Below, piece by piece: positions 1-11,794 of a DNA stretch of 64,000 bases. This DNA comes from Symsagittifera roscoffensis (taxonomy: Eukaryota; Xenacoelomorpha; Acoela; Convolutidae): positions 24,780,189 to 24,844,188 of the forward strand of contig NC_087064.1 in the NCBI RefSeq assembly GCF_963678635.1. Reading direction: 5' to 3'. The notes under the pieces are model-generated. The model worked only from the letters and a program-made list of their open reading frames with translations, was not told the DNA's origin and made no database searches. Positions within the stretch are counted from its first letter, which is position 1; every line of letters starts with the position of its first letter. The position numbers and the translations under genes were made by a program.

Positions 1-212
1 AACTTTACTCCAGTTTTCTGAAGTTGGGTTAATGTTATCAAAAAAGCGCCAGTCATAAATCGTTCTAGAAATTCAAAAAGCTTCAAAGGAATCTATTTTT
101 TTGTTGAAATTCGAAAGTTCTAAAGTCAGTGTTTTTTTGTGTTCACTTGCGTTCATTACTCTTTTCCAATCTTTGATTGGCTATGTTTGTTACTTTGTAT
201 TTGTTCATGTAG
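1..212 (+). other. Intron/upstream part of Homer-like gene
   Basis: AT-rich sequence with no recognisable coding. It ends in a pyrimidine-containing stretch and TGTAG, used here as the splice acceptor before the first coiled-coil exon. The EVH1 domain expected at the N-terminus of Homer proteins would lie upstream, outside the window. Confidence 0.5.
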
Positions 213-369
213 GAGTAGAGAGAATAAGAGGAAGGAGGAGGAGATAGAGGGGCTGAGGAGGAACAATGTGAAGTTGACGAGTGCGATGAGGGAGAGTGCG
301 GCCAATGTGGAGGAGTGGAAGAAGCTGCTCCACAAGTACAGGGAGGACAGTCTCGAGGCCAAGAACAAG
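213..369 (+). CDS. Homer-like scaffold protein, coiled-coil exon 1 in window
   Basis: The exon lies between a TGTAG acceptor and an AAG|GTAGTA donor, and the open frame enters it in phase 1. The frame reads SRENKRKEEEIEGLRRNN, then KLTSAMRESAANVEEWKK, then LHKYREDSLEAKNK. The pattern LT-x-A-x-x-E-S-A-A-x-V-E-x-W-K is the signature I recognise from the C-terminal coiled coil of Homer postsynaptic scaffold proteins, which tetramerise through this region and bind PPXXF ligands through an N-terminal EVH1 domain. GC content and codon use are clearly higher than in the flanking introns. The next three exons continue in frame with heptad-rich, E/K/Q/L-rich sequence. Another coiled-coil protein is possible, because such sequences resemble each other by composition, but the SAA-V-E-W-K block is fairly specific. 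Confidence 0.72.
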
Positions 370-1693
370 GTAGTAGATATAACTAGTTAATAATAATCAC
401 AATCAGTATGGTTAGGGGGAGCACTATTTCACTAAATCCTTAAATCCTTCTTTAGGTCAACTGGATTTCTTAAATGTTTTCTAAAAGTGCTTATAGCACC
501 AATATGCATCAACATTTTCAGGGGCGAGGAGCAATTGTTTCCAGAAAATCCAAACCTTTCAAAAATTTGTCAACACGCAAGGCCATTTTTTAAGTGTTAA
601 AAGTCTAAAATTTTGTATCCTTATTTTAAATTCAAATTTGCTCAAATAACAGTTCCAAAGTGACCACAATTTTTTTGTAACTTCAACTTCGAAAATAGTT
701 TCCTAGCTTTCTAATCATTTAAAAATTTTTCTGGAAGATCAAGCCAAATGCAAAGCCATTTAAGGTATGAATTAAAATGATAGACTAAATTTTAGAAATT
801 TGAATTAGAAAAATGGATCTATTAGAAGTTTAACTTAGGAGGGCTTTCCGCTGTAAATCGCTGCAAACAGACCTAAAGGGATTTTTTGTTTAGTTTACAA
901 CTCATAATTGTCAAAAAAAATTGAAGAAAACCGAATTTTTAGTTTCATGCGCTTTACGCAACGGGACCCAGTTACTATGTGAGAAAGGTACTTTTCTAGC
1001 CAAAAATCTGATTTGCTCGTCTTATTTTTTCATTTCAAATGACTTCTAGATATGGATTGGTTTAATGACTACCAAATTGGCCAAAGATCAATAGTTTAGT
1101 TCAATTGAGACAAGCACGAATACCATATTTCTTTCAAATTTTCTAACGACTGATTCGAACTGATTAACAACCCCCTTTCCCTGGTAAATGATACCTAAGC
1201 ATGTAAAAGCGGAACCCTTACTCCGTTTAGTCCTTTACCCTCGTATAGGAGGGTTCAATGAATTATCTGATACAAATTGTGATCAAATAAACGAATTTTC
1301 TTTTTAATTTTTCCAATTTTCCAAACTCCAGTAGGCGCATGAACAGATTTCTGCCATTTTTGCAACTGATTAGATTGATAATAATCTCTCTCGATAATGT
1401 TATGCTTATGACTGGTAAGTACAGGGTGCATTATAACACTTGTTGACAGATAAATGGAAATTCGACTTTTCCGAGTCGCAAGACTTTTTCGCAAGATTCG
1501 AAGCCTGCTCCTTAGTTGTGGAATACGCTCAAACATGGGTCGAAAGTCAAGCCGCGAGAATCCACACGGTCAATGGTAAGAACGAGGACTTCAGACAAAA
1601 AAGTCTACTTTAAGTAGCGTCTGCTTGTTGCCTATGAAGCAGCTATAATCCTGAATTAGCTGAACACAAAAATTGATTGCTGTTTGTGTTCAG
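370..1693 (+). other. Intron of Homer-like gene
   Basis: Starts GTAGTAG and ends TGTTCAG, which joins the two exons in phase 0. The sequence is AT-rich. I see no coding sequence or clear repeat family in it. Confidence 0.6.
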
Positions 1694-1804
1694 ATAGCCG
1701 AGATGGAAGCCAAGCAGAAAGAGAGGGAGGAACAGTTGCGACTGAGTGCACTGGAAGACGAAAAGATCCAGAGCCTACAGAAGGAACTACAGGAGAAAGA
1801 CAGG
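1694..1804 (+). CDS. Homer-like protein, coiled-coil exon 2
   Basis: This 111-base exon (37 codons, phase 0 at both ends) lies between TGTTCAG and AGG|GTACCT. It encodes IAEMEAKQKEREEQLRLSAL followed by EDEKIQSLQKELQEKDR, a continuous amphipathic heptad pattern without proline or glycine. It continues the previous exon in frame without a stop. In Homer proteins the region after the conserved SAA-V-E-W-K block is a long coiled coil of this kind. The sequence itself is low-specificity, so the identity rests on linkage to the first exon. Confidence 0.68.
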
Positions 1805-2231
1805 GTACCTATCGGCTAAATTGCATTTCAGTATTTCAAATCATTGATCTTTTTTTATAACTTGAGGTGACTCACGGAAACGACCGCGCGTGCTATCCAA
1901 ATTGAGATAATGGCACTCAAACTGTATTCAGGTTTTCAGAGCCTCCCTTATCAAGTCACCCTAATTTCTTACGCGCAGGCGGGCAAGTTGGCAGGTGTTT
2001 TATTTTCTGTGATTGCATTCAAAGAACATGTTTTGTTGCAAAAACCACAACTTTGATTTCAAAATAGAGATGTTCTTCTCAAAACATTGGGAAGTGTGCA
2101 AAAACAGGTGCCGTGGATAAGCTTGCAGTTTTGTAATGGTTGGTCAGATTATGATGTTAAGATTTTTTGGCGCTTTAGTTCAGAGCAAATTATTCCGAAG
2201 TGGAGAATGTTGATTGCGTGTATTGTCTTAG
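1805..2231 (+). other. Intron of Homer-like gene
   Basis: Starts GTACCT and ends GTCTTAG. A short open frame inside it (2087-2231) has no coiled-coil character and I treat it as intronic. Confidence 0.55.
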
Positions 2232-2327
2232 GAAATAGCTATTCTGAACAAGGAGCTCCTCACAACCCAGAATGACAACAACAGACTCCAGATGGACAAC
2301 AACCGTCTGAGAAGTCAACTGGACCAG
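2232..2327 (+). CDS. Homer-like protein, coiled-coil exon 3
   Basis: This 96-base, phase 0-0 exon encodes EIAILNKELLTTQNDNNRLQ and then MDNNRLRSQLDQ. I chose the acceptor GTCTTAG at 2231 rather than the AAG at 2250-2252 because it has a better pyrimidine context and adds seven in-frame coiled-coil residues. The donor is CAG|GTAATT. The repeated NNRL heptads are typical of a coiled coil. Confidence 0.66.
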
Positions 2328-3093
2328 GTAATTCAATCATTGAGAAGCGACACTTCATAATTTATTGATTCAACTGATGTTGTTTTAGAAGTGTTTTAGG
2401 TTGCTTTGGAATAGTTTCAGGTTTTATTGCAAAACTAAGTTTTTAATTCTTAAAACTTAATTTTTGTCCTTATCCTCATACCGAACAAATTTTTCCCTTG
2501 CAAGATTCTACGAGAACAATTCATCATAAATAAAAGTTTGATTTCGGCTGTGAAGATGAGGTTACTGCCGTTTTCCCGAAAAATGTTGGTGAAAGGTTTT
2601 CTACGATTTGAAAGTCCCCCATGCTATGGTTGAGCAGGCACAAACTATGAACTTCTTTATTTAAAGGGGGGGGGGGTTTCAAGCTATAAATCATGGGCTC
2701 GTTCTTAGTCAGTTAAACGTTTAAGTTAAAATCTTGCATTTAATTAATAAATTGTATTTACTTGAAAAAGTTCGGTTTGATGATTGGATTTGGGCAGCTT
2801 GACATCTAAGATTGTTTTTAGGGTAATTTAACAGGCTTTGTAGGGTTACGGTGCCCATAAGCATCGGCGCTACAAAGTTTGGCGTGGTGAACAAATCGAC
2901 AATTCTGAACAGAGTTGTTCTTCATACTTTACAGCGTAATATCACGCATTTAGCCGTAATAACACGCAAAACAAACATAAAACTCGGTATTTTGAAAGGG
3001 GGGACTGGAAAAGAGCCCATAAGTTTTGTAATTTGCTGGATTCTTAAGCGAGTTTATGATTATAAAATTGTTCATGTGTTCTCGATGCGGGAG
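2328..3093 (+). other. Last intron of Homer-like gene, with inserted repeat
   Basis: Contains a run of nine G near 2665 and, at about 2880-3018, a copy of the dispersed GAGCC-box repeat also present at 44395-44490 and 47785-47880. A small extra exon inside cannot be excluded. The acceptor before the terminal exon (GGGAG at 3089-3093) is weak. Confidence 0.45.
2880..3018 (+). repeat. Dispersed GAGCC-box repeat fragment inside intron
   Basis: The stretch GGCGTGGTGAACAAA, then TTGTTCTTCATACTTTA, then GCGTAA and ATCACGCAT matches 44395-44465 and the copy near 47785 with few differences. It ends in GGAAAAGAGCCC, the purine motif typical of that family. The other copies are next to a Pao/BEL-like LTR, so this is probably a mobile-element relic. 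Confidence 0.6.
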
Positions 3094-3219
3094 GAGTTGA
3101 ATAACAAATCTGAGAATGAGGGGAAGAAGAAAAAAGAGCAGCAGGAGATGGCGTCCCAGATGAACAGCAAAATCCAGGAGCTGCAACTCATGAACGCCAC
3201 TCTACAGTCAAAACTATGA
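3094..3219 (+). CDS. Homer-like protein, terminal exon with stop
   Basis: The frame reads ELNNKSENEGKKKKEQQ, then EMASQMNSKIQELQLM, then NATLQSKL and TGA at 3217-3219. It continues the coiled-coil pattern in phase 0 after exon 3. The acceptor is the least certain in the gene: GGGAG at 3089-3093 has only a weak pyrimidine tract. Extending the frame to an earlier AG at about 3044 would add tyrosine-rich, non-coiled-coil sequence. A missing intermediate exon is possible. Confidence 0.6.
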   Translation, partial: ELNNKSENEGKKKKEQQEMASQMNSKIQELQLMNATLQSKL

Positions 3220-3538
3220 ATAGAATCAGTCTCTCGAATGCGTTCACGATTGTCATAGAGAGACCACTGAAATGTGATTGGTCGGTAATTGCCAGAAAAT
3301 TAATTCGAATTATAATTTTATACAAAAAGACTTGCAAGAGTTCTTTACTCGCAATGATATTATTTCGGAGACGTGACCTTCGAACGATCCTCTCTCCCTT
3401 AAACCGCATTTCGGCTTAATTTAAGCAACTGAGCCCCAATTTCTCAAGTGGTTTTTAAAACGCATATTTCAGTTATAGCAGTTTTGACGTACTCGGACAA
3501 TGTCGTGACTGCAGCGAATCGAACGGTTTCTGGTTGTA

Positions 3539-3606
3539 AGCCGAAAATATTTTGTGATCCAGATGGCCCTGTTGATAGCCGAAAGTTTTTTGTGATCCAG
3601 ATGGCC
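3539..3606. repeat. Short tandem duplication
   Basis: Two 30-base units beginning AGCCGAAA and ending TTTTGTGATCCAGATGGCC lie at 3539-3568 and 3577-3606, separated by 8 bases. Confidence 0.8.
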
Positions 3607-3936
3607 AAAAAACTTAGAGTAAGCTAGGAAATAACATCAAAAGAGTAAAAAAAAACGATATCGATATTTAGAGCGTGAATCAATATTTCGACGATGACAC
3701 GCAAAAAAGAGCGAGCAATTCAACTTTTTACTAATTCGAACAAAACCCTTCTTTCGCAGCCCATTGAGATATCGGGTCTCAGGTGTTTTGTGTTTAGCCC
3801 TCAGTTCAGCTGATATTTTAGATTAAAAACTTGTTTCACAGTTGTAAGCTGATGCATTTAAAGAAAGTATTCAAAATACTTTTTGTTCTCTCGTAACTTT
3901 ATATACTCTAGTTTTTGTATACGATGGTAAATCAGA

Positions 3937-3942
3937 AATAAA
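3937..3942 (+). promoter_or_regulatory. Candidate polyadenylation signal
   Basis: AATAAA about 720 bases after the Homer-like stop codon. This is a common hexamer in AT-rich DNA, so support is positional only. Confidence 0.3.
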
Positions 3943-4175
3943 ATTTTCTTTTTGTTGATTTTCACGCTACAACTTAGTCCAATAGCTGGGCTGAGATCAT
4001 GCAAGACAATCAACCATATAAAAGTTGCGTCGAATCAACCTTTTACTTTAACAAAAAGCTTGGCCAGTGCTGAGATTTGCGTCTTACGTTTCGACTGAAG
4101 TGCTCGAACCAAAATCCCTGGACAATGCTCCTATTGTCGAATCTAAAATCCCAAATGAGTCGTGTCGGTCGAAAT

Positions 4176-4246
4176 CAGGTGCGCATCCAGGATTTTCTCG
4201 AGGGAGAGGCGGATTTTCAAAAAACTTTTGGTCAACTTTTTATAAC
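4176..4246 (+). mobile_element. hAT-like MITE remnant (left end)
   Basis: Starts CAGGTGCGCATCCAGGATTT and continues with TTCTCG, a G-rich stretch and TTTTCAAAAAACTTTTGG. This resembles the left end of the complete MITEs at 7826, 11795 and 16556 with substitutions. No matching right end is visible, so this is a truncated relic. Confidence 0.55.
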
Positions 4247-4435
4247 AAATCATGAAGAAACATGTTCAAATGTAAAAAGATATTTTGCCCTCAAGCTTTT
4301 ATTTGTTAAGAATTAGGGTCTTGAAATTTGCCATGCACTGGACTAATTTATGCGCACTGCGAAGATGTTATTTATGATGCTTAAAGAGCAACGCGAAATG
4401 TTCATGCGTAGTGAACTATATTAAACAAGACTGCT

Positions 4436-4934
4436 CGTATCAGGGCGAAGCCCTGAATGTTCCGACTGCCTTTTAAGGTCTATGGAGCAGTAATAGCATG
4501 GAAAATTTAAATGTAATAAAGTAAAAGTAAAATTTTTTATTTCTAAAAAGTTTGAGATGTTTTGTGAAAACATCCCCCCACACGCCATATTAAGTACAAA
4601 GTGATAGCTTTTGCTCCTATTAACAAATCAATTATGGCATATAATCTTCCTTGAACCAATTTGGAAATTGAATAGCGCGAAATATATCGCGCGTTAATTG
4701 TACCAAATTGGCCAAAATGCCAAAATGGCCATTTTTAAACCCTCAGAACTTTACGAAAAAAGATCACAGGTGAAAAATCTTTTCAATTTTAAGCTGAAGA
4801 CAACAATAGCTTTCGAATGGTGTAAAAAAATTCCGTCAAAATTGGCCAGTTAAAAAGTCGAAATCTGTTTGAAGAAAAAAAAACCCACCCCGAGCACAAA
4901 TATTCCGTTACTTTCGTATCGAAAGTCGGAACAA
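4436..4934 (-). mobile_element. Helentron-like short interspersed element (HINE-like), copy 1
   Basis: On the minus strand the element begins TTGTTCCGACTTTCGATACG, whose first bases fold as a nested hairpin (TTCCG, ACTTTCG, loop ATA, CGAAAGT, AA, CGGAA). It ends with a subterminal AGTCGGAAC (inverted relative to GTTCCGACT at the start), then the hairpin TCAGGGC-TTC-GCCCTGA, then ACGAGCAGTCTTG. There are no terminal inverted repeats at the very ends. Subterminal inverted repeats plus a 3' hairpin are the layout known for non-autonomous Helentrons (DINE-1/HINE elements). It directly abuts the next unit in the same orientation at 4934/4935. Confidence 0.62.
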
Positions 4935-6971
4935 TAAGACTGCTCGTATCAGGCCAAAGCTCTGGATACTCCGACGGTCCATAAAATGTTGTTATGCGTA
5001 AAAATGAATTTTAATTTGAGTTTTAAGAGTCGCGTATGGAATAAGTAAGACCAATTATAATGCCTCGATTGGATTTGGAATGATTTTGTGGTGCGGGATA
5101 ATTCGCTACGCGTAAACAATGCACGTTTAACCTTCAGCATCAAAGTATCACTGCGCCCTTATAGTCACGTTAGCCTATTAGTGAGCGCTTCACAGCTATG
5201 TTGAACTCAGGATAGAGCTCTCATTCTGGGACAACGAAGATCTCCCAAGTGAGATAAATGTGAGAATTGGTCTGAATAAAAAGAAATCACCCCAAGCATA
5301 TGTTATCCTTACATTCTTCAATGTTGGAACAAAAATTCGTTTCCAACCTGAATTTAGGTAAGCTAATAGATCGTGATAACTTGCTACGACTCAAACTTTG
5401 ACACTTGATAAATTAATACAGTAAATTAAAGTGTTTCATATTCAAGTTTTTCAAAAAAAGGTTTCGCTTTATTGACCATAACCTAATTGGTTCCAGTTGA
5501 GCGGCAGTCAGAAAACTCAGGGCTTCACCTAGCTGTGTTTTAGGCTCTCAAAGATATCAAATACAGGAGGCTTGAATTCCACAAACAACGTTGAACAGCA
5601 ATTCTTGAATAAACTCTGAAAACAACGGAGTTAGGCAAAAAGAAGAATCCGCAAACGCTGTTGAAATTTTCTCTTAGGTTCGTTGATTGGGCTTTAAAAA
5701 CACCTTGGAATGCGGAGTCCTCAAAGTTTTTGGTGCTGGCAAAAACATGAAGGACAAAACCGTGACTTATACTTTTTTAGGGAATTTGAATCTTCGGCAG
5801 AAATCTTTAATATAAAAAACGTTCTTCAATTTTAATATGAAAAAATTATAGAATCTTTAATTTTTTTTGCGTATTACGCGACAGAATTTTAAGTCGTTTT
5901 TCAATTAATTATTGCTTCACTATATGCTGGCCTGGCAATGATGTCCCATTCAACAAAATTAGAATTTAAATTTAGATGGAAGAGACATCTTTTTTTTCAC
6001 AAAGAAGTTTTTAAAGAGTCAGTGTTTTTTAATGATAAGCCAAATAGAAAATAATTGGTAAGTTTTTGAGACCTAAGAATATTTCGTTTGAAGTGTGAGA
6101 GTCAAATTTAAATTGTTACCACTTTGTAAATTTGATTTCAAACTGCTTTGGTTTTTAGGAAAAAAGATGATCAATAGGTTGGACTGTTTGGGTAAAAAAA
6201 TGCAATACCAATAGTCACCCGCTACATGATTATTATTTTATTATTTTGTGCCAATATCGATTGCCGAATGCAGATGGCCCATATGTTTAGATTAGACAGC
6301 AAAATTGACTGACAAACAGATTCGAAATTGAGCTTCCAAAAAATCTGTGTAACGGTGTAACAATTATTAACAAATTTCCACAAATTTCCGGTCAATATAT
6401 TTTAATTTGCAATATTTTTTTACAAATTTTTTAATTGCACTTAAATTTTAGCGACTGGAAAAACTGTAGGTTGTCTTTCAAAGAATCATTCATCAAAGAA
6501 TCAGCAAGTTATAGCTTGAATACTTTAGTTGCCAAATGTTTTTTTCTTTTTGTGAGGAAACTATGACGTAGGGTGTGCTTGTTCGTCCCAATTATAATTA
6601 CCGCATGAAAATTATTAGCGGCCCAAGTTTTGTATCATTTTTGAACATCTGAACCATAGTTTGGATTCCAGACAAAATTCTTACACCGCTGAAAAAAAGT
6701 AATATAAATATATATTTTCATTTAGACTAGTTTACCGACAATAGAAAGGAGTTACTCTCAATCTGATGGCTGCTTTTAGTTTGTTTTGCTTGTTTTTTAA
6801 AATGCTTCGCCAAATATGTTGAAGAAAAAAAACAAAAGTTGAAAATTTTGTAGCAGAATTTTTTTTCCGGAGTGATTGCTCTAATTTGACTATATGGGCT
6901 GCCTGCATAGTAATGGATACAGCGTTTTATAACTTGCTCATTCAGTTTACTTAATAATTAAATCTTTTCTT

Positions 6972-6995
6972 AGAGAGAGAGAGAGAGAGAGAAAA

Positions 6996-7071
<76 letters not shown>

Positions 7072-7075
7072 TGAC

Positions 7076-7161
<86 letters not shown>
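6972..7161. repeat. (GA)n microsatellite, subunit A
   Basis: About 190 bases of GA dinucleotides with occasional GGAGATGA and AAAG interruptions. It generates spurious Leu-Ser repeat frames on the minus strand. Confidence 0.97.
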
Positions 7162-7163
<2 letters not shown>

Positions 7164-7825
7164 TTTCATTTGTTTTGTTTGGATGTCTGAGTTTTTAGTG
7201 TACTCAAAAACAAAAACAGAAGCTATAGAGTTTTGATATTCGGACGTTTTTCCAGACATAAGCTATCCATTGCTGCTTAAATTTTATGTGGTTTTTTGCT
7301 TAAATTTGATTTTATTTTATTTGTGCAAAATTTTTTTCAGCTTTAGACAATCGAATTCCCGTATTGAGTGCTATGAGTGCTAGCCCTTCTTGCGGATCCT
7401 TATTTTTTGAGAAAAAGTCTTAGCGGAAAAAATCATAACTCTCTTTTTTTTTATTTGCCCGATCCATCAAATTGAGTTCCCAAATTCTTACAATTTAAAA
7501 AAGATCAAATTTGCCATTACTCTGAACAGTCCCTGATTCCGATTAATGAGTGCTTCTGGCCATTTTTATCTGACAGCAACAAACTATCGTTGATTGCAAT
7601 GGTCCTCAAAGGAAACCTGTACACGATCTTGATATGCAGTGCTAATCTATATCATCCGGATAATGTTTGAAATTTAAAAAAGAGCTGATCTCAAATTGAG
7701 ATGATTTTGGACCAAAACTGATAAATTCTCAGCAGAAAAAGGAAGGTGCGAAATTCGGGCTGAACGGTTTGCCCCATAACGTATTTTTGTCAATCAAATA
7801 TTAGGTCACTACTAATAGTTAAATT

Positions 7826-8196
7826 CAGGGGCGGATCTAGGATTTTCTCCGGATCTAGGATTTTCTCGCAAGGGGGGGGTTTCAAAAATTTTCCAAAAAT
7901 TTTGTTGACCTTTTTTTTCAGGTCGACCGAATTCATTTTTCGAGCTCTCCCTAAGCACAATTTAGTCCCTGTATTGGCCAAATTTTCTGCGCCGCATGCC
8001 AAATTTTGAAAAAAAGTCCCGTTTATAGGGACTTTTTGGAAAATTTTGATCAAAAAATTGCGTTTTTTCAGCGCGCGCTCCCCCCTCAAAATTAAAAAAT
8101 ATTGACGCCGAAGGCACTTTTAGAAAAATTTAAAGGTCGGCTGGAAAAAAATGATTTCTTAAAAAGGACCCCCCCCCCCCCCCAAATCCGCCCCTG
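7826..8196. mobile_element. hAT-like MITE in subunit A
   Basis: 371 bases with terminal inverted repeats CAGGGGCGGAT and ATCCGCCCCTG (right end preceded by AA), flanked by an exact 8-bp direct repeat GTTAAATT at 7818-7825 and 8197-8204. An 8-bp target duplication and a CAGGGGCGG-type terminus are characteristic of hAT DNA transposons. It has no transposase, so it needs a partner element in trans. It contains G and C homopolymer runs near both ends. Confidence 0.85.
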
Positions 8197-10895
8197 GTTA
8201 AATTATTGACAAAACTATATCAAAGTGAGCCTATTATGAACTTCAACAAAAAGTAAGGGTGGTATTATTCTCAATTATTTGTATTGTTATTTTTAAATTA
8301 TAAATATTAAACGTTTTGTTCAAATTTTTGAAGATTATGTCCTCTATAAAGTTTTTGGCTACAAAACAGGTCATTTTGATATATTTTGTCTGCAATTGAA
8401 TCTGTTTTGATTGATTAAAAAAAATCAAAAAAAATCGTTTTGGGCCCTATCTATGCAAAATAAATTGCATCTTCGTACTAATGCCAGGGGGAGGGCGGTT
8501 AATTCATCATTCTGCTATAAATCAGACTCAATGAATTTTGTCATAACAATTGGTTCAAACTCAGTACACCACACGAACAAGCACACGATGGAATTTGAAT
8601 TTAAGTAGAAAAAAGAAACTCTATAATTCCGTTTTACTTTTTAAAAGAGACCGGCAAATAGAAAATTTATCGCTCAAAAGTTTATGCTTGGCACACTTGA
8701 AACTTGTAATATTTCGGCCAGCTCGACCAGGACCAAATTCTGTTGAACTTGAATATTTGGTAACCATGTTTGGTCGAAACATAAAAACGATATGTCAGGC
8801 CGGAAATGTGGCACTGCTAGATTCAACGGAAAAATTTTATTTCTGATTTTATGCCGGCTTTTAAGCTTTCACTCTTGATGATCATAACATTTTTCCCTGG
8901 GCAAGCAGTTCATCGAGCACATTCATCGAGTTTGCAAACTACTTTTTTTCAAAAATTAGTGACATATTTTGTTTGCGTAAAATCTCTAAAGATGCGTGAT
9001 TTTGGGAATAGCTTGAGATTCGTGAAGCAAGACAAGGAGTGTATTACTACAGCAGTTGATGATATTTCATTTTAAAAAAATGTGTTTCATTCCAAAAAAC
9101 TGGAATCAATTTGTCAGTATTTTTCCGGACTAGCTGTTGAAAGGTGGATGCGAAAAACGTATGCATGTGTCAATTTTTTTTCTTATAAACAAGTACATAA
9201 CACGGTACAAAAAAGAATATAAGCTCTTCTTTTGATGCAGTTTTAAGCCAGTTTTTTTTACATCATTGTTGACTGAAATGAGGTTAGTTTGAATGAATTG
9301 AATTCTTTCAAGTTTGTAATAAAATTAAATTTTATAAACACTTTTGAAATTATTCCAAAGTAAGGAACGACTTGGGACAAAAATTGGGGGCCAAATAGGA
9401 GAAAAAGTCTTTTGTGGGGTCGCCTGTGATTTTGTTGCAGTCAGAAAACTCAGGGCTTCACCTAGCTGTGTTTTAGGCTCTCAAAGATATCAAATACAGG
9501 AGACTTGAACTCCACAAACAACGTTGAACAGCAATTCTTGAATAAACTCTGAAAATAACGGAGTTAGGCAAAAAGAAGAATCCGCAAACGCTGTTGAAAT
9601 TTTCTCTTCAAGGTTCGTTGATTGGGCTTTAAAAACACCTTGGAATGCGGAGTCCTCAAAGTTTTTGGTGCTGGCAAAAACATGAAGGACAAAACCGTGA
9701 CTTATACTTTTTTAGGGAATTTGAATCTTCGGCAGAAATCTTTAACATAAAAAACGTTCTTCAATTTTAATATGAAAAAAATTATAGAATCTTTAATTTT
9801 TTTTTGTGTATTACGCGACAGAATTTTAAGTCGTTTTTCAATTAATTATTGCTTCACTATATGCTGGCCTGGCAATGATGTCCCATTCAACAAAATTAGA
9901 ATTTAAATTTAGATGGAAGAAACATCTTTTTTTTCACAAAGGAGTTTTTAAAGAGTCAGTGTTTTTTAATGATAAGCCAAATAGAAAATAATTGGTAAGT
10001 TTTTGAGACCTAAGAATATTTCGTTTGAAATGTGAGAGTCAAATTTAAATTGTTACCACTTTGTAAATTTGATTTCAAACTGCTTTGGTTTTTAGGAAAA
10101 AAGATGATCAATAGGTTGGACTGTTTGGGTAAAAAAATGCAATACCAATAGTCACCCGCTACATGATTATTATTTTGTGCCAATATCGATTGCCGAATGC
10201 AGATGGCCCATATGTTTAGATTAGACAGCAAAATTGACTGACAAACAGATTCGAAATTGAGCTTCCAAAAAATCTGTGTAACGGTGTAACAATTATTAAC
10301 AACAATTTTCCGGTCAATATATTTTAATTTGCAATATTTTTTTTACAAATTTTTTAATTGCACTTAAATTTTAGCGACTGGAAAAACTGTAGGTTGTCTT
10401 TCAAAGAATCATTCATCAAAGAATCAGCAAGTTATAGCTTGAATACTTTAGTTGCCAAATGTTTTTTTCTTTTTGTGAGGAAACTATGACGTAGGGTGTG
10501 CTTGTTCGTCCCAATTATAATTACCGCATGAAAATTATTAGCGGCCCAAGTTTTGTATCATTTTTGAACATCTGAACCATAGTTTGGATTCCAGACAAAA
10601 TTCTTACACCGCTGAAAAAAAGTAATATATATATATATATTTTCATTTAGACTAATTTACCGACAATAGAAAGGAGTTACTCTCAATCTGATGGCTGCTT
10701 TTAGTTTGTTTTGCTTGTTTTTTAAAATGCTTTGCCAAATATGTTGAAGAAAAAAAACAAAAGTTGAAAATTTTGTAGCAGAATTTCTTTTCCGGAGTGA
10801 TTGCTCTAATTTGACTATATGGGCTGCCTGCATAGTAATGTATACAGCGTTTTATAACTTGCTCGTTCAGTTTAATTAATAATTAAATCTTTTCT

Positions 10896-10904
10896 TAGAG
10901 AGAG

Positions 10905-10961
<57 letters not shown>

Positions 10962-10964
10962 GAT

Positions 10965-11019
<55 letters not shown>

Positions 11020-11046
11020 GATGAGAGAGAGAGAGAGAGAGGAGAT

Positions 11047-11117
<71 letters not shown>

Positions 11118-11132
11118 AAGAGAGAGAGAGGA
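10896..11132. repeat. (GA)n microsatellite, subunit B
   Basis: About 235 bases of GA dinucleotides with GGAGATGA interruptions. It is longer than in subunit A, as expected of slippage. Confidence 0.97.
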
Positions 11133-11794
11133 GTTTCATTTGTTTTGTTTGGATGTCTGAGTTTTTAGTGTACTCAAAACCAAAAACAGAAGCTATAGAG
11201 TTTTGATATTCGGACGTTTTTCCAGACATAAGCTATCCATTGCTGCTTAAATTTTTATGTGGTTTTTTGCTTAAGTTTGATTTTATTTTATTTGTGCAAA
11301 ATTTTTTTCAGCTTTAGACAATCGAATTCCCGTATTGAGTGCTATGAGTGCTAGCCCTTCTTGCGGATCCTTATTTTTTGAGAAAAAGTCTTAGCGGAAA
11401 AAATCATAACTCTCTTTTTTTTATTTGCCTGATCCATCAAATTGAGTTCCCAAATTCTTACAATTTAAAAAAGATCAAATTTGCCATTACTCTGAACAGT
11501 CCCTGATTCCGATTAATGAGTGCTTCTGGCCATTTTTATCTGACAGCAACAAACCATCGTTGATTGCAATCGTCCTCAAAGGAAACCTGTACACGATCTT
11601 GATATGCAGTGCTAATCTATATCATCCGGATAATGTTTGAAATTTAAAAAAGAGCTGATCTGAAATTGAGATGATTTTAGACCAAAACTGATAAATTTTC
11701 AGCAGAAATAGGAAGGTGCGAAATTCGGGCTGAACGGTTTGCCCCATAACGTATTTTGTCAATCAAAAATTAAGTCACTACTAATTGTTAAATT

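Larger units (their letters stand above)
3220..4175 (+). other. 3' untranslated/intergenic region after Homer-like gene
   Basis: No recognisable coding sequence. It contains a short tandem duplication at 3539-3606 and an AATAAA hexamer at 3937-3942 that could be the polyadenylation signal of the Homer-like gene. Confidence 0.4.
5504..9436. repeat. 3.9 kb repeat subunit A
   Basis: Begins GCAGTCAGAAAACTCAGGGC. The same start recurs at 9437, 14185 and 18166. Its order is noncoding DNA, a TA/AT microsatellite, a (GA)n tract, a hAT-like MITE, then further noncoding DNA ending TTTTGTTGC. Subunits A to D are nearly identical over most of their length. Confidence 0.85.

Noticed and set aside
1694-1804. 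Myosin-, kinesin- or lamin-type coiled coil instead of Homer
   Set aside because: Composition alone would allow it, but the linked first exon has the LT-x-A-x-x-ESAA-x-VE-x-WK block that I associate specifically with Homer.
6951-7259. Leu-Ser repeat proteins on the minus strand in the GA tracts (also 10876-11229, 15628-15990, 19612-19869) and Glu-Arg repeats on the plus strand
   Set aside because: They are direct translations of a (GA)n microsatellite and its flanks; length differs between copies as expected of slippage.
7790-8089. Frames beginning MRGERALKKRNFL on the minus strand in the hAT-like MITE (also 11850-12056, 16613-16819)
   Set aside because: They lie wholly inside a 370-base noncoding MITE and are too short for any part of a transposase that I recognise.
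8411-8608. 65-codon frame repeated at 12373, 17135 and 19810
   Set aside because: It recurs only because the subunit is duplicated. The copies differ by amino-acid-changing substitutions with no sign of constraint, and there is no recognisable domain.
8851-9075. 74-codon frame repeated at 17583 and (longer) at 20259
   Set aside because: Open in A, C and D but broken in B. No homology or codon signal; most likely chance frame carried along by duplication.
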